Shown: positions 15,223 to 24,176 of the stretch, piece after piece
Layout: every line of letters starts with the position of its first letter
How positions within the stretch are numbered: the first letter of the stretch is position 1
DNA from: Limnohabitans sp. Rim11
GTDB taxonomy: Bacteria > Pseudomonadota > Gammaproteobacteria > Burkholderiales > Burkholderiaceae_C
DNA length: 64,000 nt
Assembly: GCF_001269365.1 (NCBI RefSeq)
Contig: NZ_CXOM01000006.1
Coordinates: 1-64,000, forward strand
Direction: 5' to 3'
Made by a program: the position numbers and the translations under genes
Notes under the pieces: model-generated
Told to the model about the DNA's origin: nothing
Databases searched by the model: none
What the model saw: the letters and a program-made list of their open reading frames with translations, nothing else

Positions 15223-15252
15223 CTGAAATGCAAGGTGCCATCAGGTTTTGGC

Positions 15253-15522
15253 CTATCTTTTTTTCATATGGTCGTATTTACGCCAATACTGAAATGGGTC
15301 TTCGTTGACCTCTAAATCAATTTCCATCACCCGCGTTTGAATTCGTTCTTGCACCTCGGCAACAGCCATGTTGTAGATCACAGGACCTATTTCATCAACA
15401 AAAAAACCAAGCAGCGCACCAGCCGCAATATTGCCAATCTTTTCATCCATGTTCTCTAAAAAATATCGCTCAATGGAGGAAATGGCTTGCTGCCTTACTT
15501 CTTTGGACAGTTCAATGGTCAT
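15253..15522 (-). CDS. DUF2164 family protein (89 aa)
   Basis: The sequence IELSKEVRQQAISSIERYFLENMDEKIGNIAAGALLGFFVDEIGPVIYN is the DUF2164 signature (SI-YF, E-IG, LL-FF--EIGP-IYN). Members are small cytoplasmic proteins of unknown function, usually 75-90 residues, and this one is complete. It is a stand-alone minus-strand gene between the acidic protein and the MFS gene. Confidence 0.85.
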   Translation of the reverse strand: MTIELSKEVRQQAISSIERYFLENMDEKIGNIAAGALLGFFVDEIGPVIYNMAVAEVQERIQTRVMEIDLEVNEDPFQYWRKYDHMKKR

Positions 15523-15581
15523 GCTGGGTCTCTCAATTAAATTAAAGATTAGTTTTTACGATCAATTCAAATAGTTAAATC

Positions 15582-16844
15582 CTAAGAATTGCGAAAAGGT
15601 ATTATTTTCCGGATTAGCAAAAAGAGCATTACACCCGCAACGCCCATTGCAGCATCTGAATACAAACCGGCATTGCTGCCTGCGTTTTTATAAAAGTAAC
15701 TGTTGAGTAGGCCCATATAGGCGATGGGTGTGTTTGAAAGCGATGCAAAAATACTGAACTTGGTAGCCACAGCACCTGTGCCAATAGCTTCTAAAGTAAC
15801 TGCTGTGAACGCCGCATACCCCAGTCCAGTAATGAATGCATAGGCCATTACAAAGACGTAATACATGGACAGGTTGTGTGGCGCCCAAGCCATGCCTACT
15901 GAGCACACAGACATGAAAAGGCCAAACAAGCAGTACGCAATCTTGCGGTCTATCCTGTCGCACAAATAGCCTCCCACCAAGCAACCTAAGGCAGACAGCA
16001 AGCCACTAAGAACGCCACTGGTTACGGCCACATCATTGGCATTGGCACCCCATTCTTCAGCAATCAGGGGAAACAAGATGCCAGCTGCACCTGAACCAAT
16101 GGGTAAAAAACAAATGAACAAGCCCAGAAAGCCTCTGTGTGACTTGGCAACTTGCCACAAGTCTAAAAAAACAATTTTTAGACCGTTCCAAGCCAGTTGA
16201 AATTGGGCCATGATGCCAACCGGTTGAACGGTCGGCGCTTGAGGGGCAGGCTCTTGCTGAGGTTCATGGGTATAGCGAACAGCCAGTCCCGTCAGCAAGC
16301 AGATGGTGGCAAGAACCAAGCCCGGCAGCCACTGGTGCGTCGTGTTTTCTGCAATGACTAAAGCTAAGCCGCCCCCTAGACCGCCGCCACCCAAATTGCC
16401 AGCTTGAAACCAACCCCCTGTGCGACCCAATTGCTCGGGCGAAGTATTGTGCGCCATCAGGCTTTCAACGGACATGCTCAAAAACGCTGTTGAAATGCCA
16501 GAAGCCAGAACTAAAACTTCTAGCCATGGCAGGTTGGCTTCAATGGCAGGAACCCACCCCAGCATGGCAAGGCTGATAGCACTCGTAATGCTGGATAGAC
16601 CAAACCATTTTTTGCGGGTGAGGGTGAGGTCTACCAAAGGTGCGTAAAGAAATTTAAGGGTGTGCGGCAAAAAACTCAAAGCCACCAGTGCGGCAATGGC
16701 CACAGCATCAACACCTGCCCGCCCCAGTAAATACACAACGGTGACAGTCAAGAACCCCATGGACGCGCCAAACGGAATGATCAAAAGTAAATAGACCAGG
16801 GGGTGGCTATTTTTTGGGGCTTCAATTGAGGTTAAGTTTGTCAT
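15582..16844 (-). CDS. MFS transporter (AmpG/PAT-like)
   Basis: A 420-residue permease with about twelve membrane helices. The stretch LVALSFLPHTLKFLYAPLVDLTLTRKKW is the loop 2-3 motif of AmpG/acetyl-CoA-transporter-like (PAT) MFS proteins, and LGRTGGWFQAGNLGGGGLGGG lies in the family position of a helix rich in glycine. Substrates for this branch include muropeptides and siderophores; none can be chosen here. It is monocistronic, with 59 bases to the DUF2164 gene. Confidence 0.82.
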   Translation of the reverse strand: MTNLTSIEAPKNSHPLVYLLLIIPFGASMGFLTVTVVYLLGRAGVDAVAIAALVALSFLPHTLKFLYAPLVDLTLTRKKWFGLSSITSAISLAMLGWVPAIEANLPWLEVLVLASGISTAFLSMSVESLMAHNTSPEQLGRTGGWFQAGNLGGGGLGGGLALVIAENTTHQWLPGLVLATICLLTGLAVRYTHEPQQEPAPQAPTVQPVGIMAQFQLAWNGLKIVFLDLWQVAKSHRGFLGLFICFLPIGSGAAGILFPLIAEEWGANANDVAVTSGVLSGLLSALGCLVGGYLCDRIDRKIAYCLFGLFMSVCSVGMAWAPHNLSMYYVFVMAYAFITGLGYAAFTAVTLEAIGTGAVATKFSIFASLSNTPIAYMGLLNSYFYKNAGSNAGLYSDAAMGVAGVMLFLLIRKIIPFRNS

Positions 16845-16939
16845 ACAGTCAATTACCTGTTTTTGAGCTCAAGCGTTTTAAACTCTGAATCTAGCTACTT
16901 GCATTATGTGAGATAAATCTGATTGTTAGGAAATTGAAA

Positions 16940-17788
16940 ATGTCTCTCCCCAAAGAATATGGATTGGGCTCATTGAGTGATTGCTTTGCGCGTTGCCCTG
17001 ATACAAATGCAGAGGTGACGGATCAATTTATCGTTTACAAAACCAAGTCGCGATCAGACTATTGGTTTGGCAATTACCTCGTATCGAATAGCCCAGTCAC
17101 GCTTGCGTCTTTGCCTCATATCAGAAGTCAATGGTTAGAACATTTTGCTCAAGAAAAAGGAATTTTGTGGCAGATATTAGAGTGGGAAATTCCTTTTGAT
17201 GGAGTCATGCCTGATGTTTCAAAAATAGCAGCAGCTTCAAATGCTGAGTTAGATGTGACCATGGTGAGGCTTGCAAAAAGAAGCGACTTTCAATTTCATG
17301 TCAGTAGTGCTGCGTTGGAATCTGAAGTTGAATTGATCCAAGTAAATACCGAAGATCAAGCCAAAAGTGCATTAAAGATTGCATTGGCCGATCTTGAGGC
17401 ATCACCTGAAACAGGCGTTACTGCAGATTTTATTGAGTGGCAATTTGATCAGCGACTAAAGGCAGCAAATTTGGGCCAGGGCAATTGGTGGCTCCTGTTG
17501 TATCAAGGCCTGCCTGTTGCTTCTTGTGGCTTATTCTTTGATCAAGATGGCTCTAAGGGAAGATACAGAGATGTCATCACACATCCCAAATGGCGTGGTC
17601 GCGGATTTGCAACCAAGCTTTGTGGCATGCTTGCGCAGCATTCTTTTGAGCAGAGTCAAGTGCAGGAACTCATCATTGTTAGCGAGCCTGATTCGACGGC
17701 AGATAAGATTTACAGCAAGTTAGGATTTAAAGCTGTTAGTTGTCAAATTGCTTTGAAAGCTGAAACGTCATCTTCCCTGTTGGGTTGA
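16940..17788 (+). CDS. GNAT-family N-acetyltransferase (282 aa)
   Basis: The ATG at 16940 has TTAGGAAATTG before it and is preferred to the TTG two codons upstream. The GNAT fold sits in the C-terminal half. The acetyl-CoA-binding motif is HPKWRGRGFATKLCGMLAQHSF (Q/R-x-x-G-x-G/A form at about residue 218), then the strand ELIIVSEPDSTADKIYSKLGFKAVS. The N-terminal 130 residues have no recognised domain. The substrate is unknown. Confidence 0.82.
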   Translation: MSLPKEYGLGSLSDCFARCPDTNAEVTDQFIVYKTKSRSDYWFGNYLVSNSPVTLASLPHIRSQWLEHFAQEKGILWQILEWEIPFDGVMPDVSKIAAASNAELDVTMVRLAKRSDFQFHVSSAALESEVELIQVNTEDQAKSALKIALADLEASPETGVTADFIEWQFDQRLKAANLGQGNWWLLLYQGLPVASCGLFFDQDGSKGRYRDVITHPKWRGRGFATKLCGMLAQHSFEQSQVQELIIVSEPDSTADKIYSKLGFKAVSCQIALKAETSSSLLG

Positions 17789-17811
17789 TATGCAGGGTTC
17801 AAGTTCTGGTC

Positions 17812-17841
17812 GGCAAGTGTCGTTTTTTTCGACAGCTTGCC
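17812..17841. terminator. Stem-loop with T7 in the loop, between converging genes
   Basis: GGCAAG-TGTCG and CGACA-G-CTTGCC pair around a loop of seven T. It lies between the converging GNAT and GYD genes. The TGTCG/CGACA core matches the hairpin of the dispersed repeats, although flanking repeat sequence is not evident. Confidence 0.5.
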
Positions 17842-17874
17842 TTCCTTGAATTGAGCTCAAAGCAGATTCGCCAA

Positions 17875-18204
17875 TTATTTATTGGGCGCTTTGTATTTGG
17901 CTGCTTTTGCACCAGCGTTGGTCATCGCTGTTTTCATCGCTTTGGTTGAAACCAATTCTTCTACTTGAATTTCTTGGAATGCACCGCTTGCCATGGTGAT
18001 CATCTGGGCTTCCGTAATTTGCTCAGAAGTGCCTTCAATTAAGCAAACGATGCTGCCATTGGAAATTGAAAACATAACTTCATAAGTTTTAAGGCCCAAA
18101 GATTTGAACAGTGCTTTCGCTGCCTCGCCTCTATCGCTAGGTGCAGAAAGCATGCCTTGGAAAGCTGTGGTTGTGTAGCGTGAACGAACTAGATACAAAG
18201 CCAT
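17875..18204 (-). CDS. GYD-domain protein (109 aa)
   Basis: The small ferredoxin-like fold is indicated by YLVRSRYTTTAFQGMLSAPSDRGEAAKALFKSLGLKTYEVMFSISNGSIVCLIEG, a GYD family pattern (function unknown; about 100 residues). The C-terminus is Lys/Ala-rich (AGAKAAKYKAPNK). It follows a 67-codon gene by 15 bases, so a two-gene operon is possible. Confidence 0.78.
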   Translation of the reverse strand: MALYLVRSRYTTTAFQGMLSAPSDRGEAAKALFKSLGLKTYEVMFSISNGSIVCLIEGTSEQITEAQMITMASGAFQEIQVEELVSTKAMKTAMTNAGAKAAKYKAPNK

Positions 18205-18219
18205 GATGTGTCTCCGTTT

Positions 18220-18423
18220 TTAGATAGGTAATTGACGCGCTAAGTTGCTGCGAACCCAGCTGCTTAATCCGCTGCCAGTAGCCCGAGCAGACCAATCTTG
18301 AATTTCTTCAAGTTTAAAAAGTAATTCGCGATGAACCGCAGGGTTCAATTTAACGCTGCTGAGATAGAAATGAAATAGCTTTTTGGAATCATTTAACAAG
18401 GGTTTTCCAGAGTGATGACTCAC
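18220..18423 (-). CDS. Hypothetical protein (67 aa), GTG start
   Basis: The frame opens with GTG at 18423 and encodes SKKLFHFYLSSVKLNPAVHRELLFKLEEIQDWSARATGSGLSSWVRSNLARQLPI. The central and C-terminal helices look protein-like and the gene is 15 bases upstream of the GYD gene. There is no clear ribosome site and no family is recognised. Confidence 0.45.
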   Translation of the reverse strand: MSHHSGKPLLNDSKKLFHFYLSSVKLNPAVHRELLFKLEEIQDWSARATGSGLSSWVRSNLARQLPI

Positions 18424-18566
18424 TGAGCGTCAAATGAAAATAGGTTGAATGCTTTCATCATCCTGTCATAAGATGTATCCAATCGGTAAATGGTTCATCC
18501 TCAAAATTCACCGCCACACTCTCATTCAAAATTTCTGATGCTCATGCATCGGTTGGAGCTATCTAG

Positions 18567-18848
18567 ATGAAGTCATGCGAAAACCTCATTGAATTTACAG
18601 CACAAGCTATGGACGACGGTTTTGATGAGGTCGTTCAAAAAGAATGGGCGCCAAACCTTGTCCTTGAAAAGCATGTCCACCCTTTTGATGCCAGAGTTCA
18701 GGTGGTGGCAGGTCAGGTCAAGTTAGAGCTAGCTGAGGGTTCTCAGACATTAGAGCCTGGCCAAGGATTTTTTATCGCCCGAGGCACCGAGCATGCCGAG
18801 CAGTATGGCCCGAACGGTGCTACTTTTTGGGTGGCACGAAAGACATAA
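18567..18848 (+). CDS. Cupin-domain protein (93 aa)
   Basis: A single small cupin barrel. Metal-site motif 1 is VLEKHVHPFDARVQVVAGQVKLEL, with H and acid residues, and motif 2 is LEPGQGFFIARGTEHAEQ, with PG-G-FFI and a final His. Such single-domain proteins bind a metal ion and act as dioxygenases, isomerases or sensors; no substrate can be inferred. It is monocistronic. Confidence 0.85.
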   Translation: MKSCENLIEFTAQAMDDGFDEVVQKEWAPNLVLEKHVHPFDARVQVVAGQVKLELAEGSQTLEPGQGFFIARGTEHAEQYGPNGATFWVARKT

Positions 18849-18916
18849 ACCATTGTTTTCGGCATTGCTTCCGTACTTGTCATATACGCGCTACCTACCT
18901 GAAGTCCATCTTTAAT

Positions 18917-19522
18917 TTAAAGCTCAGGCAAGTAACGCTTCAACATTTCCTCGCGCGTTTCGACGGGCGAAGTCATTTTGGTTTGATCTTGAATGATCTC
19001 ACCCAGTGTTGGCATTGCATCAAATTTTTGATGGCTTTCAACTGACCACAACGTGGACCGCATCATTGCTTTAGGGCAGTGCATATAGGCTGCCTCTACC
19101 CCAACTTTGATCAGCAGTTTGGGCCTGTTCTTCATGTCATTGAAGTGCGCTAGTAGATCAGGGTCGGTCTGAAGAGTCGCTTTGCCATTCACACGAACCA
19201 CTTCGTCAATGCCTGGCACAAAAAACAGCAATCCGACCTGAGAGGTTTCGATAATGTTCGATAAAGTGTCCAGTCTGTTATTGCCCGGAGAGTCTGGAAT
19301 CAGAAGGGTCTGTACATCTAAAACTTTGACAAACCCTACTTCTCCACCTCGCGGTGAGCAATCCATTTGATGAAGCAAATTGCCGCTGCTGATGGTCAGG
19401 AAAGGTGACAAAGAAATGAATCTTTGGATGTGTTTGTCAATGTACGTCAACTCCTTCAAGACAGCGCGTTCAGAGGGTGTCTTGTAAAGGGCGCGCAATT
19501 GTTCAAGAGTTTGAATTTGCAT
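18917..19522 (-). CDS. Pyridoxamine 5'-phosphate oxidase family flavoprotein (201 aa)
   Basis: The split-barrel pattern FISLSPFLTISSG, DCSPRGGEVGFVKV, LLIPDSPGNNRLDTLSNI, VGLLFFVPG and VRVNGKATL is that of the MSMEG_1061-type PNPOx-like FMN-binding family. These are thought to act on small molecules with FMN, not in vitamin B6 synthesis. The C-terminal segment (PTLGEIIQDQTKM) is also typical. It is convergent with the cupin gene. Confidence 0.85.
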   Translation of the reverse strand: MQIQTLEQLRALYKTPSERAVLKELTYIDKHIQRFISLSPFLTISSGNLLHQMDCSPRGGEVGFVKVLDVQTLLIPDSPGNNRLDTLSNIIETSQVGLLFFVPGIDEVVRVNGKATLQTDPDLLAHFNDMKNRPKLLIKVGVEAAYMHCPKAMMRSTLWSVESHQKFDAMPTLGEIIQDQTKMTSPVETREEMLKRYLPEL

Positions 19523-19709
19523 ACGAAAAACGTAATTAGTTTATTTTTAGATAGGTGACCTTGATCAACTGCATGGCTGCTTGATCCAATTGCTAATATT
19601 AATGACGAAGTTTATATATCAAGATAGACTAACCATACATGGAAATCGCAAGCAGATTGAAATCTGTAAGCAATCAGCGTTTTGAGTAAAACGACTACCC
19701 CCTGAACAT

Positions 19710-20567
19710 ATGACTTTCAATATCCGGCTTGTTTTCTTTTTGCCTATTATTTTTCTGCTGCAATCATGTGGAACGCTGCCAACAGAAAGTTATGTTCCTA
19801 AAAGAGGGCAAATGGGCAAGGATGTCATGTGGCTCCCGACCAACGACGATCTTGTTTATAAGTTGTTGGAAGCAGCTCAAGTGGGGCCCAACGATTTGTT
19901 AATTGACTTGGGTGCAGGCGACGGAAAAATTCCTATTGCAGCTGCCAAAAACTTTGGCGCCCAAGCATTGGGTATTGAATACAACAAAGAGCTGGCCTCT
20001 CTGGCCGGCCGCAACGCGCAACGCGCTGGTGTTGCAGACAAAGTACGCGTTATTCATGGCGATATTTTCAAAGAAGATTTCTCTAAAGCCACGGTGCTTA
20101 CTTTGTATTTGCTGGAGGAATTGAATGCACAACTCCGACCCAGCATTTTGGCCATGAAACCTGGCACTCGTGTTTTATCAAACACCTTCTCTATGGCCGA
20201 CTGGGAGCCCGATCAGGTGATTCGTGCAGGCAGAGAAACGGGTTATTTCTGGACCGTGCCAGCCAAAGTTGGGGGCACTTGGAATATCACGGGTCTTGAG
20301 GGCATGCCTTTCGTAACCGTCAAATTTGATCAAGTTTTTCAAAGGGCAGCTGGCACGCTTGCGTTTCAAGGTCAACAACAAAATTTGGTGGGTGTTCGCT
20401 TAGAGGGTGCGCAATTGCACTTTAGCTATTTGAACCAAGACAAACTATTGAAATCAGTGAAAGCGCAAATTGATGGTGATAGATTGTCGGGCGAAATAGT
20501 GGGGCTCTATGGCATGCACGATATCCAGCAATTGCCCGTCAAGATTGAGGGACGAAGACTCAATTGA
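19710..20567 (+). CDS. SAM-dependent methyltransferase-fold lipoprotein
   Basis: The N-terminus MTFNIRLVFFLPIIFLLQSCG has a hydrophobic helix and a lipobox-like LLQSC, predicting a lipid-anchored periplasmic protein. The next 140 residues show a class I methyltransferase fold: the SAM motif LIDLGAGDGKIPIAAA, then GIEYNKEL, then VIHGDIF and VLTLYLLEE. The last 100 residues (GTLAFQGQQQNLVGVRLEGAQL...) look like a beta-rich separate domain. An exported SAM-fold domain is odd because SAM is cytoplasmic; the domain may bind another ligand, or the N-terminus may be misjudged. Similar lipoprotein methyltransferases occur in betaproteobacteria (recalled, not checked). Confidence 0.72.
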   Translation: MTFNIRLVFFLPIIFLLQSCGTLPTESYVPKRGQMGKDVMWLPTNDDLVYKLLEAAQVGPNDLLIDLGAGDGKIPIAAAKNFGAQALGIEYNKELASLAGRNAQRAGVADKVRVIHGDIFKEDFSKATVLTLYLLEELNAQLRPSILAMKPGTRVLSNTFSMADWEPDQVIRAGRETGYFWTVPAKVGGTWNITGLEGMPFVTVKFDQVFQRAAGTLAFQGQQQNLVGVRLEGAQLHFSYLNQDKLLKSVKAQIDGDRLSGEIVGLYGMHDIQQLPVKIEGRRLN

Positions 20568-20604
20568 AGCACTCGTTTAGAGTTATCCAGAACGAACAGC
20601 CTAT

Positions 20605-21009
20605 ATGTCTCATAAACTGAACTTACCCCTCCAAGGCCTTGTCATCTTTGCCAAGAACAAGGAAAAAGTTTCTGCGTTCTATCAACAAGCCTTAAGCTTA
20701 AAGTTAGAAGAGTCTGACAAAACCCATGACTTGTTAGTGGGGCAGGGTCATGAAGTGGTGATACATGCCATTTCAAAAACCTATGCCAACAGCATCGAAA
20801 TAGCCTCACCGCCGGTTCCCCGTGATGAGACACCCATGAAGCCTACGTTTGTAGTGGAAGACTTAGAAGTTGTTCGGGCTGCAGCCATAGCAACGGGCGG
20901 TCATCTTAAACCCCTCAAGCAAGCTTGGCGTTTTCGAGGTTTTGTGGTGTTGGATGGTTGGGATCCAGAGGGAAACATTGTTCAGTTTAAGCAAGTAGAG
21001 GCTGCTTAA
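20605..21009 (+). CDS. VOC/glyoxalase-superfamily protein (134 aa)
   Basis: One vicinal-oxygen-chelate repeat pair: FAKNKEKVSAFYQQALSLKLEESDKTHDLLVGQGHEVVIHAI, and a second betalpha-beta-beta-beta part ending WDPEGNIVQFKQ. It starts 37 bases after the methyltransferase-like gene on the same strand, so co-transcription is possible. The substrate is unknown. Confidence 0.8.
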   Translation: MSHKLNLPLQGLVIFAKNKEKVSAFYQQALSLKLEESDKTHDLLVGQGHEVVIHAISKTYANSIEIASPPVPRDETPMKPTFVVEDLEVVRAAAIATGGHLKPLKQAWRFRGFVVLDGWDPEGNIVQFKQVEAA

Positions 21010-21024
21010 CCTAACTGATTGAGC

Positions 21025-22380
21025 TTAGATCGCCTCAGCAGGCCAAGTCAGCTGAACCATTAAGCCCCCCAACGCCTCGCTTTTGCTCAGCGTTATTTGG
21101 ATATGGCAAATTCTGCTGATGCGCTTCAGAATAGACCAACCTAGTCCACAACCCGTGGTGTCATGCCCTGGTACTCTAAAAAAGCGATCGCCTAGTCGGT
21201 TCATGTCTGCCGCACTCATGCCTGGTCCGCTGTCTTCGACCAGCAAAGTATGGGCCGGCCCCTCAAGCCATTTAACTCGAATACTTGAACCCACCGGGCT
21301 GTATCGAATGGCATTGTCGACCAAGTTTCGAATGATGATGGCCAGCCAAGCCGGATTGATGCGAAGGTGCAAATTGTCTGGTGACTCAAAACTAAGCTGT
21401 TGATTTTTTTCCATCCAAGCTGCGCCCGACTCTGCCAATTGAGTTCGCGTGATAGAGACCACATCGACAGGTTCACACTCTGATTGTTCGTGAGTGGATT
21501 CAATGGCATCCAATCTAGACAGCTCCAGCATCTGCGAAATAAGTCGGGTGGCCCTGTCGCAACCATGAATCAACGCATCTAGGGCCGCTTTTTGAGCATC
21601 AGCTTGCGTGCTACCCAAGGCAACCTGTGCTTGCATGCGAATGGCAGCGATGGGTGTTCGGAGTTCATGGGCAGCATCGGAAGTAAATTGCCTTTCGTTG
21701 GCCATTTGAACGTCCACGCGCTTGAATAACAAGTTGAGCGCTTTGACCAAAGGTTGCACTTCCGCTACGGCTTCAACTTCTGCAAGGGGTTCTAGAGACG
21801 ATACTTTTCTGGCACCAATCTCTTGTCCTAGAGTGCGCAGAGGCGACAAGGAAACTCTAATGGACCACCAAATGAAAAGTGCCAGTAAAGGAAATGCAAA
21901 GAACAAGGGATAAATGGCACTCTTTAAACCAGCGTACAAAATGTCTTGTCGATATTTGCCTAACTCAGCCACCTGAATCCAAACATCTTGGGCATTCCCC
22001 TGAGTGCTAAAGACGCGCCAAACTTGACCATCAATTTCTAAATTGGCAAAACCATTTTGGAAGTCAGAACGAAATGCCTTTTGGGGTGCTTTTTCTGAGC
22101 GCGCCAAAATCTGGTTCTCGTGCCAAATTTGAAAGGCCACTCTGGGCTGATATTTGTGAAGTGTGGGGGTCGTTGTGAAGTCGTCGTGATCTTCGTGGCC
22201 ATCGCCCACCTGTGTTACCAAAAATGAAGCGGTTTGCGCCAGGTGCGCATCCAACAATTCATTTAATTCGTGATCGGTTTCATACCAAGTTAATCCTAAG
22301 ACCGCGAACCATGCAACGGCTGTGACGCCCAACAAAGACGCCAATAATCTATTTTGCAAAGACCGGTTGTGATGCGTCAT
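21025..22380 (-). CDS. QseC/PmrB-like sensor histidine kinase
   Basis: A 451-residue inner-membrane kinase. Helix 1 is at about residues 12-28 and the second helix at about 155-178. The periplasmic loop includes an acidic, histidine-containing segment (VGDGHEDHDDFTTTPTLHKY) that could bind a cation. The H-box reads FTSDAAHELRTPIAAIRMQAQ and the ATPase shows NLVDNAIRYSP and SGPGM. The stop of the regulator gene is 2 bases before this start codon, so the two are transcribed together, regulator first. The loop is the likely sensor part, but the signal is unknown. Confidence 0.9.
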   Translation of the reverse strand: MTHHNRSLQNRLLASLLGVTAVAWFAVLGLTWYETDHELNELLDAHLAQTASFLVTQVGDGHEDHDDFTTTPTLHKYQPRVAFQIWHENQILARSEKAPQKAFRSDFQNGFANLEIDGQVWRVFSTQGNAQDVWIQVAELGKYRQDILYAGLKSAIYPLFFAFPLLALFIWWSIRVSLSPLRTLGQEIGARKVSSLEPLAEVEAVAEVQPLVKALNLLFKRVDVQMANERQFTSDAAHELRTPIAAIRMQAQVALGSTQADAQKAALDALIHGCDRATRLISQMLELSRLDAIESTHEQSECEPVDVVSITRTQLAESGAAWMEKNQQLSFESPDNLHLRINPAWLAIIIRNLVDNAIRYSPVGSSIRVKWLEGPAHTLLVEDSGPGMSAADMNRLGDRFFRVPGHDTTGCGLGWSILKRISRICHIQITLSKSEALGGLMVQLTWPAEAI

Positions 22381-22382
22381 TT

Positions 22383-23048
22383 TTAAGTTTGAGATTTAGG
22401 CATGACGTACCCAACACCTCGAATGGTTTGGATGACATCGTTGCCAAATTTTTTACGCAAGTGATAGATGTGAACTTCAATGGCATTGCTACTGACTTCC
22501 GTGCCCCAGCTGTAAAGGTGCTTCTCTAGCTGTTCTCTGGTGAGTACCCTGCCAGCATGCATCATGAAGGTCAACAGCAAATCGAATTCTCTGGACGAGA
22601 GCTCCACGGTGCTGTCTTGCAAAGTGACCGTACGTGTTGTTGAGTTGAGACAAATTCCATTGACTGTCAGGATACTTTGAGTTTCACCATGCGAGCGCCG
22701 CACCAAAGCCCTAAGACGCGCGCCCAATTCCAACAGGTCAACTGGCTTGACCAAATAGTCATCTGCACCAGCGTCTAGGCCTTCAATGCGAGATGCTACG
22801 GCGTCTTGTGCCGTCAAAATGAGCACAGGTGTTTTGACTTTATGAAGCCGAGCATTTTTTAAAGTTTGCATGCCATCCTGGCGCGGCAAGCCCATGTCCA
22901 AAATGATGGCCTCGTGCATTTGAGCCAGGATTTCGCGTTCGGCAGCCACACCATCTCTGACCCAATCAACTTGAAAGCCGTGTTGAGCCAGTCCGGCTTT
23001 GATACCGGAGCCCAGTGTTTCATCATCTTCAGCCAGAAGTACGCGCAT
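22383..23048 (-). CDS. QseB/PmrA-like OmpR-family response regulator
   Basis: A 221-residue regulator of the OmpR type: receiver (ALAEDDE, phospho-acceptor D51 in IILDMGLPRQDG, K in LVKPVD) and a winged-helix domain (VELSSREFDLLLTFMMHAGRVLTREQLEKHLYSWGTEVSSNAIEVHIYHLRKKFG). The sequence is closest to the QseB/PmrA/TctD branch. Regulators of that branch bind direct repeats of YTTAAK with a 5-base spacer, and such boxes lie upstream of the neighbouring SHP-like operon, the DUF5666 gene and the RTX gene. It is the probable regulator of all three. Confidence 0.9.
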   Translation of the reverse strand: MRVLLAEDDETLGSGIKAGLAQHGFQVDWVRDGVAAEREILAQMHEAIILDMGLPRQDGMQTLKNARLHKVKTPVLILTAQDAVASRIEGLDAGADDYLVKPVDLLELGARLRALVRRSHGETQSILTVNGICLNSTTRTVTLQDSTVELSSREFDLLLTFMMHAGRVLTREQLEKHLYSWGTEVSSNAIEVHIYHLRKKFGNDVIQTIRGVGYVMPKSQT

Positions 23049-23066
23049 GGTGAAAGCGTTAGCAAA

Positions 23067-23696
23067 TTAATTGGAAGTGAACTGGAACCACAAAAACACA
23101 ACGACACCTAAGCTTAACAGGGTAGCCACCACGTAGTGGTTGCTTTTGGCCAAATCGGGGCCATTCCCTGCTTTGCGACCTGACCACATGGGGCGCAAGC
23201 TTTGCGACTGTTTGGTAAAGCTTAAAAATGCAATCACGGCCAAATGTACGAAGACCAGCATTAACAAAGAATTGCCAAAAAACTCATGCATTTCACCCAT
23301 CCACTCACCGGCCAGTTCGTTGTAAATCAGATAGCCACTGGCCGACAAAAGGATGGCGACACCTAGCGTCAATAATGCCGCGCCTGCAAGAGTGACGCTA
23401 AGCAGTTGACGAAAACTTTGCGGTAAGGTTAATTTGCGCCAAGTCGAAGTCAAGCTCGATTGGCGTGGCCCCCAAAATCCCCAAAGCAGCCGAAAAACTA
23501 CCAAACCAAAGAGAACGTAGCCTAGGCTGACATGGAGCAGTTTAAAGCGTTCACTTTCTGCAGTAATGTAGGCGCCTGTGAATGACAGTGCCATGAGGCT
23601 GTGAAACACTCTCATGGGAAGTTCGACGATCAGTCGGGTGGGCGCTTTTTCAGTCGATGCGACTGTTGACATGGTGCTAGTTGTATTGAATGTCAT
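23067..23696 (-). CDS. Cytochrome b561-type membrane protein
   Basis: A 209-residue protein with about four membrane helices and several histidines at helix ends (ELPMRVFHSLMALSFTG, LLHVSLGYVLFGL, GEMHEFFGNSLLMLVFVHLAVIAF). These are the haem-binding histidines of the Ni/Fe-hydrogenase-type b subunit/cytochrome b561 family. It comes 12 bases after the diheme cytochrome gene in the same operon and likely moves electrons from the quinone pool to the periplasmic cytochromes. Confidence 0.85.
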   Translation of the reverse strand: MTFNTTSTMSTVASTEKAPTRLIVELPMRVFHSLMALSFTGAYITAESERFKLLHVSLGYVLFGLVVFRLLWGFWGPRQSSLTSTWRKLTLPQSFRQLLSVTLAGAALLTLGVAILLSASGYLIYNELAGEWMGEMHEFFGNSLLMLVFVHLAVIAFLSFTKQSQSLRPMWSGRKAGNGPDLAKSNHYVVATLLSLGVVVFLWFQFTSN

Positions 23697-23708
23697 ATAG
23701 ACCTTTGT

Positions 23709-24176
23709 TTAGAGCGGAATGCGAACGCGGTCGTCTTCAAAATCGCCAATGTCTGCGCTGGTGTGGCAGGCTTGGCACTGGGCTTTTCCTTTGATGGATT
23801 TTCGAAGCCATACGTTTTTATCGATGCTGCGATGTTTTTTTTCAAACCACTGCGTGCTTGTGATGCGCTCCTCGGGGGAGCTGGTTTCAACGCGTTTGTA
23901 GGTGCCACCCTGAGCCTGCAGCCATACACCTATTTGCTTTTGTGTGGGGCCATCTAAAGAGGCATCTGTGCCGTAATGCTTGTCTAAGCCAGACATTATT
24001 TTTTGCCATGCCGGCTTGGACAACAAGGCTGGTGGGTAGGCCATGTGGCATGAAGCACATTCGGTTTGATAGGCTGGCAATACTTTGGCGGGCATCAGAG
24101 GGCGATCTGCAGATGCAGAAAACACCGTGCATGAAACGAGGCAAGCGCTTGCTATTTTTAAAAAGTAAGCTTTCAT
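23709..24176 (-). CDS. Diheme cytochrome c (DHC-like)
   Basis: A 155-residue exported protein with a signal peptide (MKAYFLKIASACLVSCTVFSASA) and two haem sites, CASCH (CASCHMAYPPALL) and CQACH (CQACHTSADIGDFEDDRVRIP). The sequence resembles the DHC protein of Rhodobacter-type clusters, which donates electrons to the oxygen-binding SHP cytochrome. It starts 1 base after the DUF1924 gene stop and is followed by the cytochrome b561 gene, so shp-dhc-cytb form an operon. Confidence 0.85.
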   Translation of the reverse strand: MKAYFLKIASACLVSCTVFSASADRPLMPAKVLPAYQTECASCHMAYPPALLSKPAWQKIMSGLDKHYGTDASLDGPTQKQIGVWLQAQGGTYKRVETSSPEERITSTQWFEKKHRSIDKNVWLRKSIKGKAQCQACHTSADIGDFEDDRVRIPL

